A stretch of DNA of 64,000 nucleotides from Hippea maritima DSM 10411 (GTDB lineage Bacteria > Campylobacterota_A > Desulfurellia > Desulfurellales > Hippeaceae): NCBI RefSeq assembly GCF_000194135.1, contig NC_015318.1, positions 1,437,001 through 1,501,000 of the forward strand. Direction: 5' to 3'. Each line of letters begins with the position of its first letter. The stretch's first letter is position 1. Below are positions 34,017-43,078 of this stretch, piece by piece. The position numbers and the translations under genes were made by a program. The notes beneath the pieces are model-generated. The model was not told where the DNA came from. It did not search any database and saw nothing but the letters and a program-made list of their open reading frames with translations.

Positions 34017-34948
34017 ATATTGCCTTCCAACTCGCCTAAACTAACAGTAGCTGTACCCATCTTTCCTACAACAATACCGGCTGCTGCATTAGAGAGCTTA
34101 ACTGCATCCTTTATATCGAAACCGCTTGATATAGCCGCTGTAAGCACAGCTATTACAGTGTCACCGGCACCCGTTACATCGTAAACATCTCTAGCCTGAG
34201 AAGCTTGATACATAATAAGACCATTTTTATCAAAAAGGCTCATGCCTTTCTCGCCTTGGGTGATAAGCAGATACCTGCATTGCGTTCTTTTAATAATCTT
34301 TTTAGCTGCAAGCTCAATTCCATTTACAAAAGCCTCTATCTCAACACCACTAATATCACGCGCTTCTTTTAAATTAGGGGTGATTATATCTACACCCCTG
34401 TAGGCCTCTGCATTGTTGATTTTAGGATCAACAGCAACAAAAACATTAAGATCAAGGAGAGCTTTTATTAAATATTCACTGACAACACCCTTACCGTAAT
34501 CAGATACTATAACAGCATTTACACCAGCTTCCTTGACTTTAGATGCTATTTGAAGTGCATATTTTTTATCAACTTGAAGGATTTTCTCCCTATCAAATCT
34601 AACTATTTGTTGAGATTGAGCAATAACGCGAGTCTTTAAGGTTGTAGGTCTATCAGACAAGACCATAACGCCATCTGTGTTTAGCCCACTCTTTTTAATC
34701 ATGCTAACTAGCCGCCTACCACAGCTATCATTACCCACAACACCAAATAGGTGCACGTCGCAGCCTAAACTCTTCAAATTCAAAGCCACATTGGAGGCAC
34801 CGCCCAAAAAATAGGTCTCTTTTTCCACCCTGACAACCGGCACAGGTGCCTCTGGTGATATTCTCTCAACCTTACCTATAACATACTTATCACAAATCAG
34901 ATCTCCTACAACGGCCACTTTGGCATTTTTTAGGTTTTCTATTTTCAT
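34013..34948 (-). CDS. hldE1: heptose 7-phosphate kinase (HldE N-terminal half, RfaE1)
   Basis: PfkB/ribokinase-fold kinase, 311 residues, that phosphorylates D-glycero-D-manno-heptose 7-phosphate at C1. Motifs: VVGDLICDKYVIGKVERISPEAPVPVV (about 12-38), the FLGGASNVALNLKSLG sugar-binding loop (about 47), and the anion hole DVTGAGDTVIAVLTAA (about 258). Kinase and nucleotidyltransferase (17393) are split and 16 kb apart. Preceded by a PilZ gene with no gap. Confidence 0.93.
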   Translation of the reverse strand: MKIENLKNAKVAVVGDLICDKYVIGKVERISPEAPVPVVRVEKETYFLGGASNVALNLKSLGCDVHLFGVVGNDSCGRRLVSMIKKSGLNTDGVMVLSDRPTTLKTRVIAQSQQIVRFDREKILQVDKKYALQIASKVKEAGVNAVIVSDYGKGVVSEYLIKALLDLNVFVAVDPKINNAEAYRGVDIITPNLKEARDISGVEIEAFVNGIELAAKKIIKRTQCRYLLITQGEKGMSLFDKNGLIMYQASQARDVYDVTGAGDTVIAVLTAAISSGFDIKDAVKLSNAAAGIVVGKMGTATVSLGELEGNI

Positions 34949-35632
34949 TTATTCAATCCCCTTCATCTTGCGCGCAAATTCCACCTGCTTTGATATGCAG
35001 AACTTTATTATTTTATCCTCTTGTTCCTTGGTTAAGTCTGTAAATCTAAGCCCGTAATGATTAACACCTTTTTCTCCTGTTATGGCCTTTCTTACAACCT
35101 CTGCTTCAACTTCTTCAAGCTTATAATTACCAAGTTCAAACTCAAGCAAAAGCTTATCCCTTAACTCCAACTCAACATCGGCTGATAACTTCACACCCCC
35201 AGCGCTTATGTCTAATATTGTGCCTGAAGCCTGGATTATCTTACCCTTTTTAAATAAGTAAAACTTCGCCTCTATAAGCGTAGGAACCCTGAAGTTTTCT
35301 CTCATCTCTACCTTTACAAGCATTTGAGGCTTCTCAAGCTTATATATAACCCTATTACCTTCTTTTATAATATCTATCAAACGTGAAGTAAAACCAATTC
35401 TATAACCCCTATTATCAACAAAGCTTATCTCAAGCTTATCTCCAACCCTCACAACAGCCTTAATGCCGTTTTCATCCGTTGGCATAGCTATGTAAATGCC
35501 ACTTTGGTCTATATCGTATATATAGCTTGAGTATGTACCCTCAAAATTACCATCTTCTACGTACACCATTATTTTCTGGCTTATAGGTATAACTTTGTCA
35601 ATATCGCTAACTTTTATAGGCTCTCTTCTCAA
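34949..35632 (-). CDS. YcgR-type PilZ c-di-GMP-binding protein
   Basis: A 227-residue cytoplasmic protein. Residues 1-105 match an N-terminal YcgR/PilZN beta-barrel (KIMVYVEDGNFEGTYSSYIY); residues 110-220 form a PilZ domain with the binding signature RENFR (about 112-116) and DISAGG (about 140). YcgR-like proteins brake flagella when c-di-GMP rises, but relatives have other outputs. No motility genes are in this window. Overlaps glnD by 4 nt. Confidence 0.88.
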   Translation of the reverse strand: MRREPIKVSDIDKVIPISQKIMVYVEDGNFEGTYSSYIYDIDQSGIYIAMPTDENGIKAVVRVGDKLEISFVDNRGYRIGFTSRLIDIIKEGNRVIYKLEKPQMLVKVEMRENFRVPTLIEAKFYLFKKGKIIQASGTILDISAGGVKLSADVELELRDKLLLEFELGNYKLEEVEAEVVRKAITGEKGVNHYGLRFTDLTKEQEDKIIKFCISKQVEFARKMKGIE

Positions 35633-38163
35633 GCCAGCACCTCGTACAATTTACTCTTTATCAGCTCAAGTAGCTTTGGCGAGTAAATCTTTTTAAAACC
35701 CTCACTCACGACATAAAAAGTATCAACTGCCATATTACCCTTCGTATCCAAAATAAACATACCAACCTGTAATTTGAACTCAGCAAAAACCTTTGTTATA
35801 TAATAAACAAGCCCCACCCTATCTGGAGCATATATCCTTATAACAGTATATAAATCGCTCACACTGTTATCAACTTTAACATCTACTTGTTGTAGAGACA
35901 TTTCAAGCTTGGCTCTTTCTAATCTACTCAGGAATTTATTTCTTTTTGAGTCCATGCATCTATCCAAATCAAACTCATTATTTAGGACTTCATGAAGCAT
36001 TTTTTGAATAGAATCGGCATCGACACTACCATCTTTTAAGTTTACGTTAAACACATCAACTATCATACTATTGTTTAGGTTGTAAGATTTTGCTGTTATT
36101 ATGTTTATATCTTGACAGGCCAGAACACCGCTAATTTTATTAAATATGCCAAAGATGTTTTTGTAATAAACTACTATCTTTACCGTAGATGTCTTATCGT
36201 CCTTGTAGGCAAAAACACTCTTACTCGTGTCTTTTATATCTTTTATGTATTTTACCATAGTAGAATCGTCTATGTCGTTGAATATGTTATCAGGGAAGGT
36301 GTCTATAAGTTCATGATAGCACTTACCAAGCATGGCCTTTATCTTTTCCCTTGAGGCCTTTGCGTTTATTTTCAAGAATTCATCATAATCCCTATTTTCA
36401 AACGTATATGTGGCTTTAAGGTAGAGCGTCTCAATAAGGCTTTCCTTCCACCCTGTCCAGACATTATCATTCACGGCCTTCATATCTGCATAAGTTAAAA
36501 GAACAAGCAAATTGAGCTTGTCTTTTTTATCAACTATTTTTAAAAAATCCTCTATAGTCTTTGGGTCATCCACATCAAGGGTTGATATTATTCTACTGAT
36601 AAGAAGATGATGTCTAACAAGAAACACTAACTTCTCTTTTAAGTATGGACCAAGATGAAGCCTATCAGCTATGGTAGATACCAACTTTGCTCCTACAATC
36701 TCATGTTTACTCTTTTCTATCTTTCCTATATCGTGCAGAAGGGCTGCCAACCTAAGAACAAACCTATCATGAGGGGATAGGTTCTTCCAGATGTATGATA
36801 GACGCATCACAAAAGTTCTTGGCACATCATAGGAAAAGAGCTCCTCTAAATTAGCGAGCGACTGAATAGAGTGTTCGTCCACTGTATACTTATGATAAAG
36901 ACTATTCTCACTCAAGCAACAAACGTTACCAAACTCTGGTATATATCTATCAAGAAAGGCCACCTCATGCATTTGCCTTACGGCTTGAGATATATCTTTA
37001 TTTAAAGAAAACAACTGTCTAAAAAGGAAGGCCAATAAATAGTCGCTTTTATGTTTAGAAAGGTTTGAGAAGGTCTCTTTGGCTTTTGCTAAACTCTTTG
37101 CTGTTAAGGTTAATCCATAAAGTGCAGAGTAATAGAAAGCCTCAAGCACGCAAGAGACATCATCAAAGCGTTCGGCATCCAGTTTTTCATTTATCTTTAT
37201 CCTATCATCCAAAAAGACAAACGTTGGAGATGACTTTTTCAAAAAACCCTCAAGGGTATGATCAACCACCCTGCTTAAATTCTTAGCGTTGTAGTAATAC
37301 CTTCTCATAAGCCTATCTTCAGCAGAAAACCGCGTACTATCATTAAAGCCCATATTCAAGGCTATTTTCCTTCTTAAATCTAAAAATAACACATCATTCT
37401 TTTTATTTGCATTAAAATGAAGTGCGTTCCTCATCTGCCACAAAAAGTACAAAGCATCCCTCAGTTTGGAATAATCCTCACTGCTTAAAAGACCTATCCT
37501 TTGCATCTCTATAGCGTTTTTAACACCAAACAACGCCTTAGAGATCCAAAGCAGAACATGATAATCCCTTAAAGAGCCAACACCCTCTTTTACATTTGGC
37601 TCAAGCACAAAAACCGTATTACCATACTTTGAGTGCAATTGTTTTAGATACTCAATTTTTGCCTGAATAAAATCTTCTACGTTGTATGGAAGTATTTTTT
37701 CTTTTAGGGTTTTTTCAAAATTATGATAAAGGTTTACATTTCCCCAGATAAACCTACTATCGACAAAAGAGGTTTTTATAGTGTCGTCCTTTTGGGCGTA
37801 TTCTATACACTCATCAATTCCCCTAACAGCGACGCTACACTCATAACCCAATCCATAGAGGAAATCATAGATCCCTCTAACAACATCGTCCAATCCTATC
37901 TTATCTGGGATCAACATTAAATCTATATCGGAATGCGGGTTCAGTTGTCTCCTGCCGTAGCCGCCAACAGCTACAACACTTACCTTTTCTTTAGGAAGTC
38001 TTATTCTTAGAAAAAGCTCAATAAGTGTGTTATCAACCCATCGCGTGTGGGTTTTTACTACATACCTAACCTTTCTTCTTATGCTATTTAATTCTTTAAG
38101 CTCATCAAACAGAGCCTTTTTTTCTTTAAGAGCCCTTTCTTTGAAATCTTCAAGCCCATCCAT
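35629..38163 (-). CDS. glnD: PII uridylyltransferase/uridylyl-removing enzyme GlnD
   Basis: Glutamine sensor that adds UMP to PII when glutamine is low and removes it when high. 844 residues: nucleotidyltransferase domain with VGGYGRRQLNPHSDIDLMLI (about 66-85), a helical region, HD hydrolase domain with RLAALLHDIGKIEKSKHE (about 467-484), and two C-terminal ACT domains (about 665-745 and 775-844; VYYKNIFGIFNKISGVL, IRIYAPDRVGLVYYITKVF). All motifs look functional. Lies 6 bp downstream of its substrate gene glnB. Confidence 0.95.
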   Translation of the reverse strand: MDGLEDFKERALKEKKALFDELKELNSIRRKVRYVVKTHTRWVDNTLIELFLRIRLPKEKVSVVAVGGYGRRQLNPHSDIDLMLIPDKIGLDDVVRGIYDFLYGLGYECSVAVRGIDECIEYAQKDDTIKTSFVDSRFIWGNVNLYHNFEKTLKEKILPYNVEDFIQAKIEYLKQLHSKYGNTVFVLEPNVKEGVGSLRDYHVLLWISKALFGVKNAIEMQRIGLLSSEDYSKLRDALYFLWQMRNALHFNANKKNDVLFLDLRRKIALNMGFNDSTRFSAEDRLMRRYYYNAKNLSRVVDHTLEGFLKKSSPTFVFLDDRIKINEKLDAERFDDVSCVLEAFYYSALYGLTLTAKSLAKAKETFSNLSKHKSDYLLAFLFRQLFSLNKDISQAVRQMHEVAFLDRYIPEFGNVCCLSENSLYHKYTVDEHSIQSLANLEELFSYDVPRTFVMRLSYIWKNLSPHDRFVLRLAALLHDIGKIEKSKHEIVGAKLVSTIADRLHLGPYLKEKLVFLVRHHLLISRIISTLDVDDPKTIEDFLKIVDKKDKLNLLVLLTYADMKAVNDNVWTGWKESLIETLYLKATYTFENRDYDEFLKINAKASREKIKAMLGKCYHELIDTFPDNIFNDIDDSTMVKYIKDIKDTSKSVFAYKDDKTSTVKIVVYYKNIFGIFNKISGVLACQDINIITAKSYNLNNSMIVDVFNVNLKDGSVDADSIQKMLHEVLNNEFDLDRCMDSKRNKFLSRLERAKLEMSLQQVDVKVDNSVSDLYTVIRIYAPDRVGLVYYITKVFAEFKLQVGMFILDTKGNMAVDTFYVVSEGFKKIYSPKLLELIKSKLYEVLA

Positions 38164-38169
38164 CTAAGT

Positions 38170-38508
<339 letters not shown>

Positions 38509-38916
38509 TTAATCAACCCCCTCATAGAGTTTTATAATCAACTCAACCTCACCCTTACTCATGTTAAGTTGCTTTGCTATCTCGTCTATATTTTTGCCTT
38601 CGTGTTTTAATCTTATAATTTTAAACTTTACATCTTCTTCATAGGTTTTATTCTTTATTGTGCTTAAAAGCTCAGTTAAAAGTGTGTTCTTTTTCCTTAT
38701 ATCATCCAAAATTCTATTGAGCCTATCTTGATGATCTGTTATACGCAAATTTGCTATATTTAACAGCTCTTTTTGTTTTTCTACCAAATTCTTAAGGCTT
38801 TCTATGAGTTTTAGAAGACCATCTCTTTCCTTTCTCTCATAGTATCTACTCAAAAGAATATAACCCACCAGACCTACATCAAATATAACCTGCAAAATCC
38901 AGAATTCACTGTTCAT
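38509..38916 (-). CDS. membrane-anchored coiled-coil protein with C-terminal HTH-like motif
   Basis: A 135-residue protein I cannot name. One N-terminal membrane helix (about 6-23, WILQVIFDVGLVGYILL), a long heptad-rich coiled coil (about 30-90), and a C-terminal segment GKNIDEIAKQLNMSKGEVELIIKL (about 106-129) that looks like a helix-turn-helix. The layout resembles small DUF2802-type proteins, found near flagellar or envelope genes. It is locked between a PilZ gene (11-nt overlap) and glnB (0 bp). Confidence 0.6.
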   Translation of the reverse strand: MNSEFWILQVIFDVGLVGYILLSRYYERKERDGLLKLIESLKNLVEKQKELLNIANLRITDHQDRLNRILDDIRKKNTLLTELLSTIKNKTYEEDVKFKIIRLKHEGKNIDEIAKQLNMSKGEVELIIKLYEGVD

Positions 38917-39463
38917 TCAACCTACTCTTTGCCAATTTTCTCTCAACGTATATCATGTAATGTATAATAATCTCCCTATCTGCTGCTGTAATCTTCTCAA
39001 AATCAATACCTACGCAACACCCTTTATCTTCTCTTTCAATTCTAACAACCCTGCCAATCACCTTAATGGCATAGTGGGACGCTATAGGTAAAAATAGCTT
39101 TATAAAAACAAAATCGCCATCCCTGATATCATTATCACACATAAACGATAAACCATAGGAAGACAAATCACATGTATAACTTTTAATAAACCCGTCAAAT
39201 TCACTGGAAAGCCCGTCTCTTAAAAGGTCGATTATATAGTTAAGCTTTGCATCCATTTCTTTCATCATTAAGACAAAAGCCTTATTTAAATCCCCAAAAC
39301 TTGAATCAAGATTATTGAGGGATGCAAAAAAACTAAAGGAATCTTCAGGTTCAATATGGCCGTCTATCTCCTCTTTTACCCTATCAAGCTCATTCTCACC
39401 TATTATCTTATAGTATACTATCGCTCTATTTTTAATCCTTCTATCTCGTCTCTTGTTATCCAC
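38906..39463 (-). CDS. PilZ-domain protein with helical N-terminus
   Basis: About 185 residues. The first part has a basic KRRDRRIKNR stretch and a helical, partly coiled region. Residues about 95-180 form a PilZ-like domain with CDLSSYGLSF (DxSxxG) and a following barrel ending GCCVGIDFEKI. The N-terminal arginine motif (RRDRR) could be the RxxxR of c-di-GMP binding but is far from the barrel, so binding is uncertain. GTG 39463 with GGGAG at correct spacing is preferred to TTG 39481. Overlaps ubiA by 8 nt. Confidence 0.7.
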   Translation of the reverse strand: MDNKRRDRRIKNRAIVYYKIIGENELDRVKEEIDGHIEPEDSFSFFASLNNLDSSFGDLNKAFVLMMKEMDAKLNYIIDLLRDGLSSEFDGFIKSYTCDLSSYGLSFMCDNDIRDGDFVFIKLFLPIASHYAIKVIGRVVRIEREDKGCCVGIDFEKITAADREIIIHYMIYVERKLAKSRLNEQ

Positions 39464-40310
39464 AACAATATCTCCCAGCAATAAAAGCTACCAACAACAC
39501 TAAACTAATATAGCTATTGATATTAAAAAAAGCAATGTTTATCTTTTTAGGGTCGTTGGGATTAACAAGTATATGCTCAACCACCAAAAGAACAGCCACT
39601 AAAGTTGCACCAACATAGGCTACCCATGAAAGGGAAAAACCCCTAATGCTAATAGCTAAAAAAACAAAAGCGGTTATATGAAACAGCCTGGCTATCCAGA
39701 GAGCTCTACTAATTCCAAACTTAACCGGTATAGAGTGAAGATTATGCTTCTTATCAAATTCAACATCCTGCAGAGAATATAGTATATCAAACCCAGCTAT
39801 CCAGAAAGAAACAAAAGCGGCCAAATACCATATAGGGGTAGATAAGCTATAAGCAGCTGCGACATAGCCCCCAAGTGGAGCTATGGCATCCGTTGCACCA
39901 AGATAAAGATGACAAAGCCAACTAAAACGCTTGGTGTAGGAGTATGTAACAACAAAAAACAAGGCTATGGGGGAAAGCTTAAAAGCTAAATCATTGATAA
40001 AGTAAGCAGAAACTTCAAAAATTATAATGGATACAGCGGTAAAGATATAAGCCTGTGATAGTTTTATCTTGCCCGAGGGAATCTCCCTGTTTTTTGTTCT
40101 TTCATTTAACGCATCGTATTTTCTATCTATAATACGGTTTAGAGCCATCGCTGCACTCCTTGCCGATGCCATAGCGAGGCTTACCAGAAGAAAAACTCTC
40201 AAAGAGAAACCACTGCTAAATCCCATAACCATACCTATATAAGCAAACGGAAGAGCAAATATGGTATGCTCAAATTTTATCATTGACAGAAATTTTTTAA
40301 GCGAAGACAT
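39456..40310 (-). CDS. ubiA: UbiA-family polyprenyltransferase
   Basis: Prenylates an aromatic acid for quinone synthesis, 284 residues with about 8-9 membrane helices. The two Asp motifs that bind Mg-diphosphate are present: ALNRIIDRKYDALNERT (about 70-86; NxxxD..D) and DVEFDKKHNLHSIP (about 182-195). In Campylobacterota this enzyme (MqnP) serves the futalosine menaquinone route rather than ubiquinone; that assignment is inference. ATG 40310 follows AAGG and overlaps pgsA by 14 nt; an upstream in-frame ATG at 40355 is less likely. Confidence 0.88.
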   Translation of the reverse strand: MSSLKKFLSMIKFEHTIFALPFAYIGMVMGFSSGFSLRVFLLVSLAMASARSAAMALNRIIDRKYDALNERTKNREIPSGKIKLSQAYIFTAVSIIIFEVSAYFINDLAFKLSPIALFFVVTYSYTKRFSWLCHLYLGATDAIAPLGGYVAAAYSLSTPIWYLAAFVSFWIAGFDILYSLQDVEFDKKHNLHSIPVKFGISRALWIARLFHITAFVFLAISIRGFSLSWVAYVGATLVAVLLVVEHILVNPNDPKKINIAFFNINSYISLVLLVAFIAGRYCCG

Positions 40311-40815
40311 CCTTATCTTTAAAATACTCCTTGTAGTAGATATATCCAGATACAACGGTCATAACAACAGCAACAAAGAGCATATATACGCCAATTTCTT
40401 TGTAACCTAAAATAAGCAAAGCCAAAGCTATAAATTGACTTGTTGTTTTGAGTTTTCCCCAAACATTGGCCGAAATAACAACACTCTCACTCGCAGCAAC
40501 TACCCTAAGACCGGTAACAGCAAACTCCCTAAATACAATCACTATCACCATCCAATATGGTATATCCATAATCTTTATAAGTGAGATAAGTACACCAATA
40601 ACCAGAACCTTGTCAGCTAAAGGGTCCAATATTTTGCCAATCTTGGTTATAGATTTACTCTTTCTGGCTATGTGACCATCTAATACATCACTTAAAACGC
40701 CTATAACAAAAAAAACAAATGCCCAAATCTTGTAGTTATTCTCAAGAAGCCAAACAACTATAACAAGATCAAACACCCTAAACACAGAAAGCAGATTAGG
40801 AACGTGCTTTACCAT
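40297..40815 (-). CDS. pgsA: CDP-diacylglycerol-glycerol-3-phosphate phosphatidyltransferase
   Basis: Makes phosphatidylglycerol phosphate in the inner membrane. 172 residues, several membrane helices, and the CDP-alcohol phosphatidyltransferase motif DVLDGHIARKSKSITKIGKI continuing LDPLADK (about 42-70), with every Asp present. Overlaps the transglycosylase gene by 7 nt. Confidence 0.92.
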   Translation of the reverse strand: MVKHVPNLLSVFRVFDLVIVVWLLENNYKIWAFVFFVIGVLSDVLDGHIARKSKSITKIGKILDPLADKVLVIGVLISLIKIMDIPYWMVIVIVFREFAVTGLRVVAASESVVISANVWGKLKTTSQFIALALLILGYKEIGVYMLFVAVVMTVVSGYIYYKEYFKDKDVFA

Positions 40816-41459
40816 AGACCCACTCGCAGATTTGTAAATACCCCATTTTTATTAATAATTCTTTTGGTTTTAGTAATATTAAAACCAGGCTTATGTGCAC
40901 GAATCTTCAAAAGAGGCCTACCTTCATAAACTCTAAGAAACTTATTAACATAATAGCGGGTTTCTTGGTAGGGTGGTATACCCTTGTACTTATCAACTGC
41001 CGTTTCACCCGCATTGTATGCTGCCGCTACAAGTTTAGCATCGTGATACTTCTCAATCAAATGCCTCAAAAACAAAATGCCACCTTTTATATTCTCCTCA
41101 ACATCATAAGGGTCTGAGACTCCATAATATTGGGCGGTTTTATCCATAAGCTGCATAACGCCTTTTGCATTCTTTGATGATGTAGCTACCGGGTTGTAGT
41201 TTGATTCTATTTTTGCTATAGCTTTAACCAGCTTTACATCAACACCATAGAACTTCGACAATTTTTCTATCAATGCCATGACTTTTTTCTTCGAGTGAGC
41301 ATTTCTAAAAGCAGCCCTAAAAAAAACATCTCTACTGATATTTGTAAATACAACTCTTCCGTCTTTTTGTTTTATAGCTACAAGTTTCGCATAAGCGTCG
41401 ATATAAAAAAGCAATATAACAATCAAAATTATCAGTCTTACTTGAGTTTTTTTAATAAT
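40809..41459 (-). CDS. SLT-type lytic transglycosylase, apparent AUU start
   Basis: Exported murein lyase. The SLT domain is clear: LVKAIAKIESNYNPVATSSKNA with catalytic Glu, GVMQLMDKTAQYYGV, and NIKGGILFLRHLI...AAYNAGETAV. The first canonical start, TTG 41426, has no SD and yields a signal peptide without its basic region. Three to four codons of SD logic lie upstream: AGGAGG (41472-41467), 7 nt, then ATT 41459 and ATT 41456, giving IIKKTQVRLIILIVILLF...DAYA, a textbook signal peptide of about 24 residues. An in-frame stop at 41474 limits the frame. AUU initiation is the best reading; the protein is then 216 residues. Confidence 0.8.
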   Translation of the reverse strand: MIKKTQVRLIILIVILLFYIDAYAKLVAIKQKDGRVVFTNISRDVFFRAAFRNAHSKKKVMALIEKLSKFYGVDVKLVKAIAKIESNYNPVATSSKNAKGVMQLMDKTAQYYGVSDPYDVEENIKGGILFLRHLIEKYHDAKLVAAAYNAGETAVDKYKGIPPYQETRYYVNKFLRVYEGRPLLKIRAHKPGFNITKTKRIINKNGVFTNLRVGLW

Positions 41460-43078
41460 TCCTTTGCCTCCTTATCATCGGACTTAAGCTTCAAAACACG
41501 CCTTAAAGACTCCAAGGCATCTTTCTTCTTTCCCTCTTTAATATACACATTTGCCAAGTGTTTTAGACTAACAACAACCGATTCATTGTCTTTTTCAAAC
41601 AAGACTATAGCTTTCTTCAAATAAATCTCAGCCTTTTTATATTCTTTAAGCTTAAAATACCCCCAACCTAAACTATCTAAATAATAAGGGTTATCCTTAT
41701 CTATCTTCAGAGCCTTCTTTACAAACAAAAGCCCCTTTTTGGGGTCTATATCTTCATCTATATACATATAACCCAAGTAGTTCAATGCCCTTGCATTGTC
41801 AGGATCAAACACCAAAGATTGTTTAAGAGCCGATACGGCATGAAACTTATCTTTCAAACAGTCGTAATAGACATCACCTTTATAGAAATAGATAATCGAT
41901 AGGTCTTTTTTGGATTTAAATCTCTTTGCTGCTAAATTTATAATATCTATAGCGCTCCTGCACTTTTTCATCCTGACAAAACCGGATGCAGCATAAAGGT
42001 AGAAATCCACTTTTTTTAGTTTTGCCAGTCTGTCAAAAAGCTCTTTCTTTTTGTTTTCTTTAATTAAACAATCTATCTTGGCATATAAAACATCCTCGTA
42101 AAATTCAACCTTATCGTTTATGTTATTGAGATAGGACATGGTTTTATTGCAACTGTCGTCTTTAAAGGCTAAAGCGCAGAAAAACTTTAATCTATCCGAC
42201 TGATTTACAAGTTTGCTGTAATTTACACAGTAGTTTTTAACCTCTTTAAGTTTTTTCAGTCTTAGACCTATAAAAAGGAGCTTTTCAAGATAATCCACCC
42301 TACCTGCCCTTTTAAATGCACCTTTAAAAGAGGCAAAAGCATCCTTATAGTCCCTCAAAAGAACATAATCATTACCCATAAAATAAAGAACAAAGTGATA
42401 TTTTGGTAGTTTTTTATAAACCTCTATAGCCTTTTTGTAATACTTATCCCTCTCATATAAATTTGCAAGCAATAACGCTGTTTTTGGGTTCTTAGGGGCA
42501 AGTTCGTAAGCCTTTTTCGCATTATCCAAAGCGCAACCGTATTTATCAAGCTTAATACAAACTTGAGAAAGATAGTAATAACCTATCACATCATTCGGTT
42601 TTAATTTTACATATCTTTTTAACTCATTGTAGGCATTTTCGTATTCGCCGCTTTTTATATACATAAATGCCATGCCTTTTATAGTTTTTGGCTGACCTTC
42701 AAAGCGCTTCTGTATAAGGCCCATTAAGCTTTCTGCCTTCTTTTTGAGTTTGAGAATAGTATACACATCAAAAAGTTTATAGTAGAATTCCTTGTCATCC
42801 TTATATAGTTTTATCGCCTCTTCAAGAACTCTTGATGCCCTGCGGTATTCCCCTTCATAGATTAAAACATCGGATAACTCGTTTAAAAACCTTTTGGTTT
42901 TTACCTCAGAGAAAATAGCCCAAAGTTGGTCAGACGCCGTTTTGAAATCACCTTTAAAAAACGCCAAGTACCCAGCTGTATAATGATAGACCACAGACTC
43001 TTTTAGATAGGCAAAACTATTTATGGAAAAACTCAAAAAAATCAAAACTATTATAAGGCTCTTAATGGGTCTTGGCAT
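41438..43078 (-). CDS. exported TPR-repeat protein
   Basis: A 546-residue protein with a signal peptide (MPRPIKSLIIVLIFLSFSIN, cleavage after SFA) and at least ten tetratricopeptide repeats spread over its length, clearest near the C-terminus (NARALNYLGYMYIDE, NPYYLDSLGWGYFKLKEYKKAE, VVVSLKHLANVYIKEGK). Likely a periplasmic scaffold. It overlaps ispG by 17 nt and the lytic transglycosylase, which suggests a cell-wall link. No named family recognised. Confidence 0.82.
   Translation of the reverse strand: MPRPIKSLIIVLIFLSFSINSFAYLKESVVYHYTAGYLAFFKGDFKTASDQLWAIFSEVKTKRFLNELSDVLIYEGEYRRASRVLEEAIKLYKDDKEFYYKLFDVYTILKLKKKAESLMGLIQKRFEGQPKTIKGMAFMYIKSGEYENAYNELKRYVKLKPNDVIGYYYLSQVCIKLDKYGCALDNAKKAYELAPKNPKTALLLANLYERDKYYKKAIEVYKKLPKYHFVLYFMGNDYVLLRDYKDAFASFKGAFKRAGRVDYLEKLLFIGLRLKKLKEVKNYCVNYSKLVNQSDRLKFFCALAFKDDSCNKTMSYLNNINDKVEFYEDVLYAKIDCLIKENKKKELFDRLAKLKKVDFYLYAASGFVRMKKCRSAIDIINLAAKRFKSKKDLSIIYFYKGDVYYDCLKDKFHAVSALKQSLVFDPDNARALNYLGYMYIDEDIDPKKGLLFVKKALKIDKDNPYYLDSLGWGYFKLKEYKKAEIYLKKAIVLFEKDNESVVVSLKHLANVYIKEGKKKDALESLRRVLKLKSDDKEAKELLKKLK

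Noticed and set aside
40311-40355. Upstream ATG (40355) for the UbiA gene
   Set aside because: It lies deep in pgsA and adds a polar stretch not seen in UbiA proteins; ATG 40310 has an SD and a normal N-terminus.
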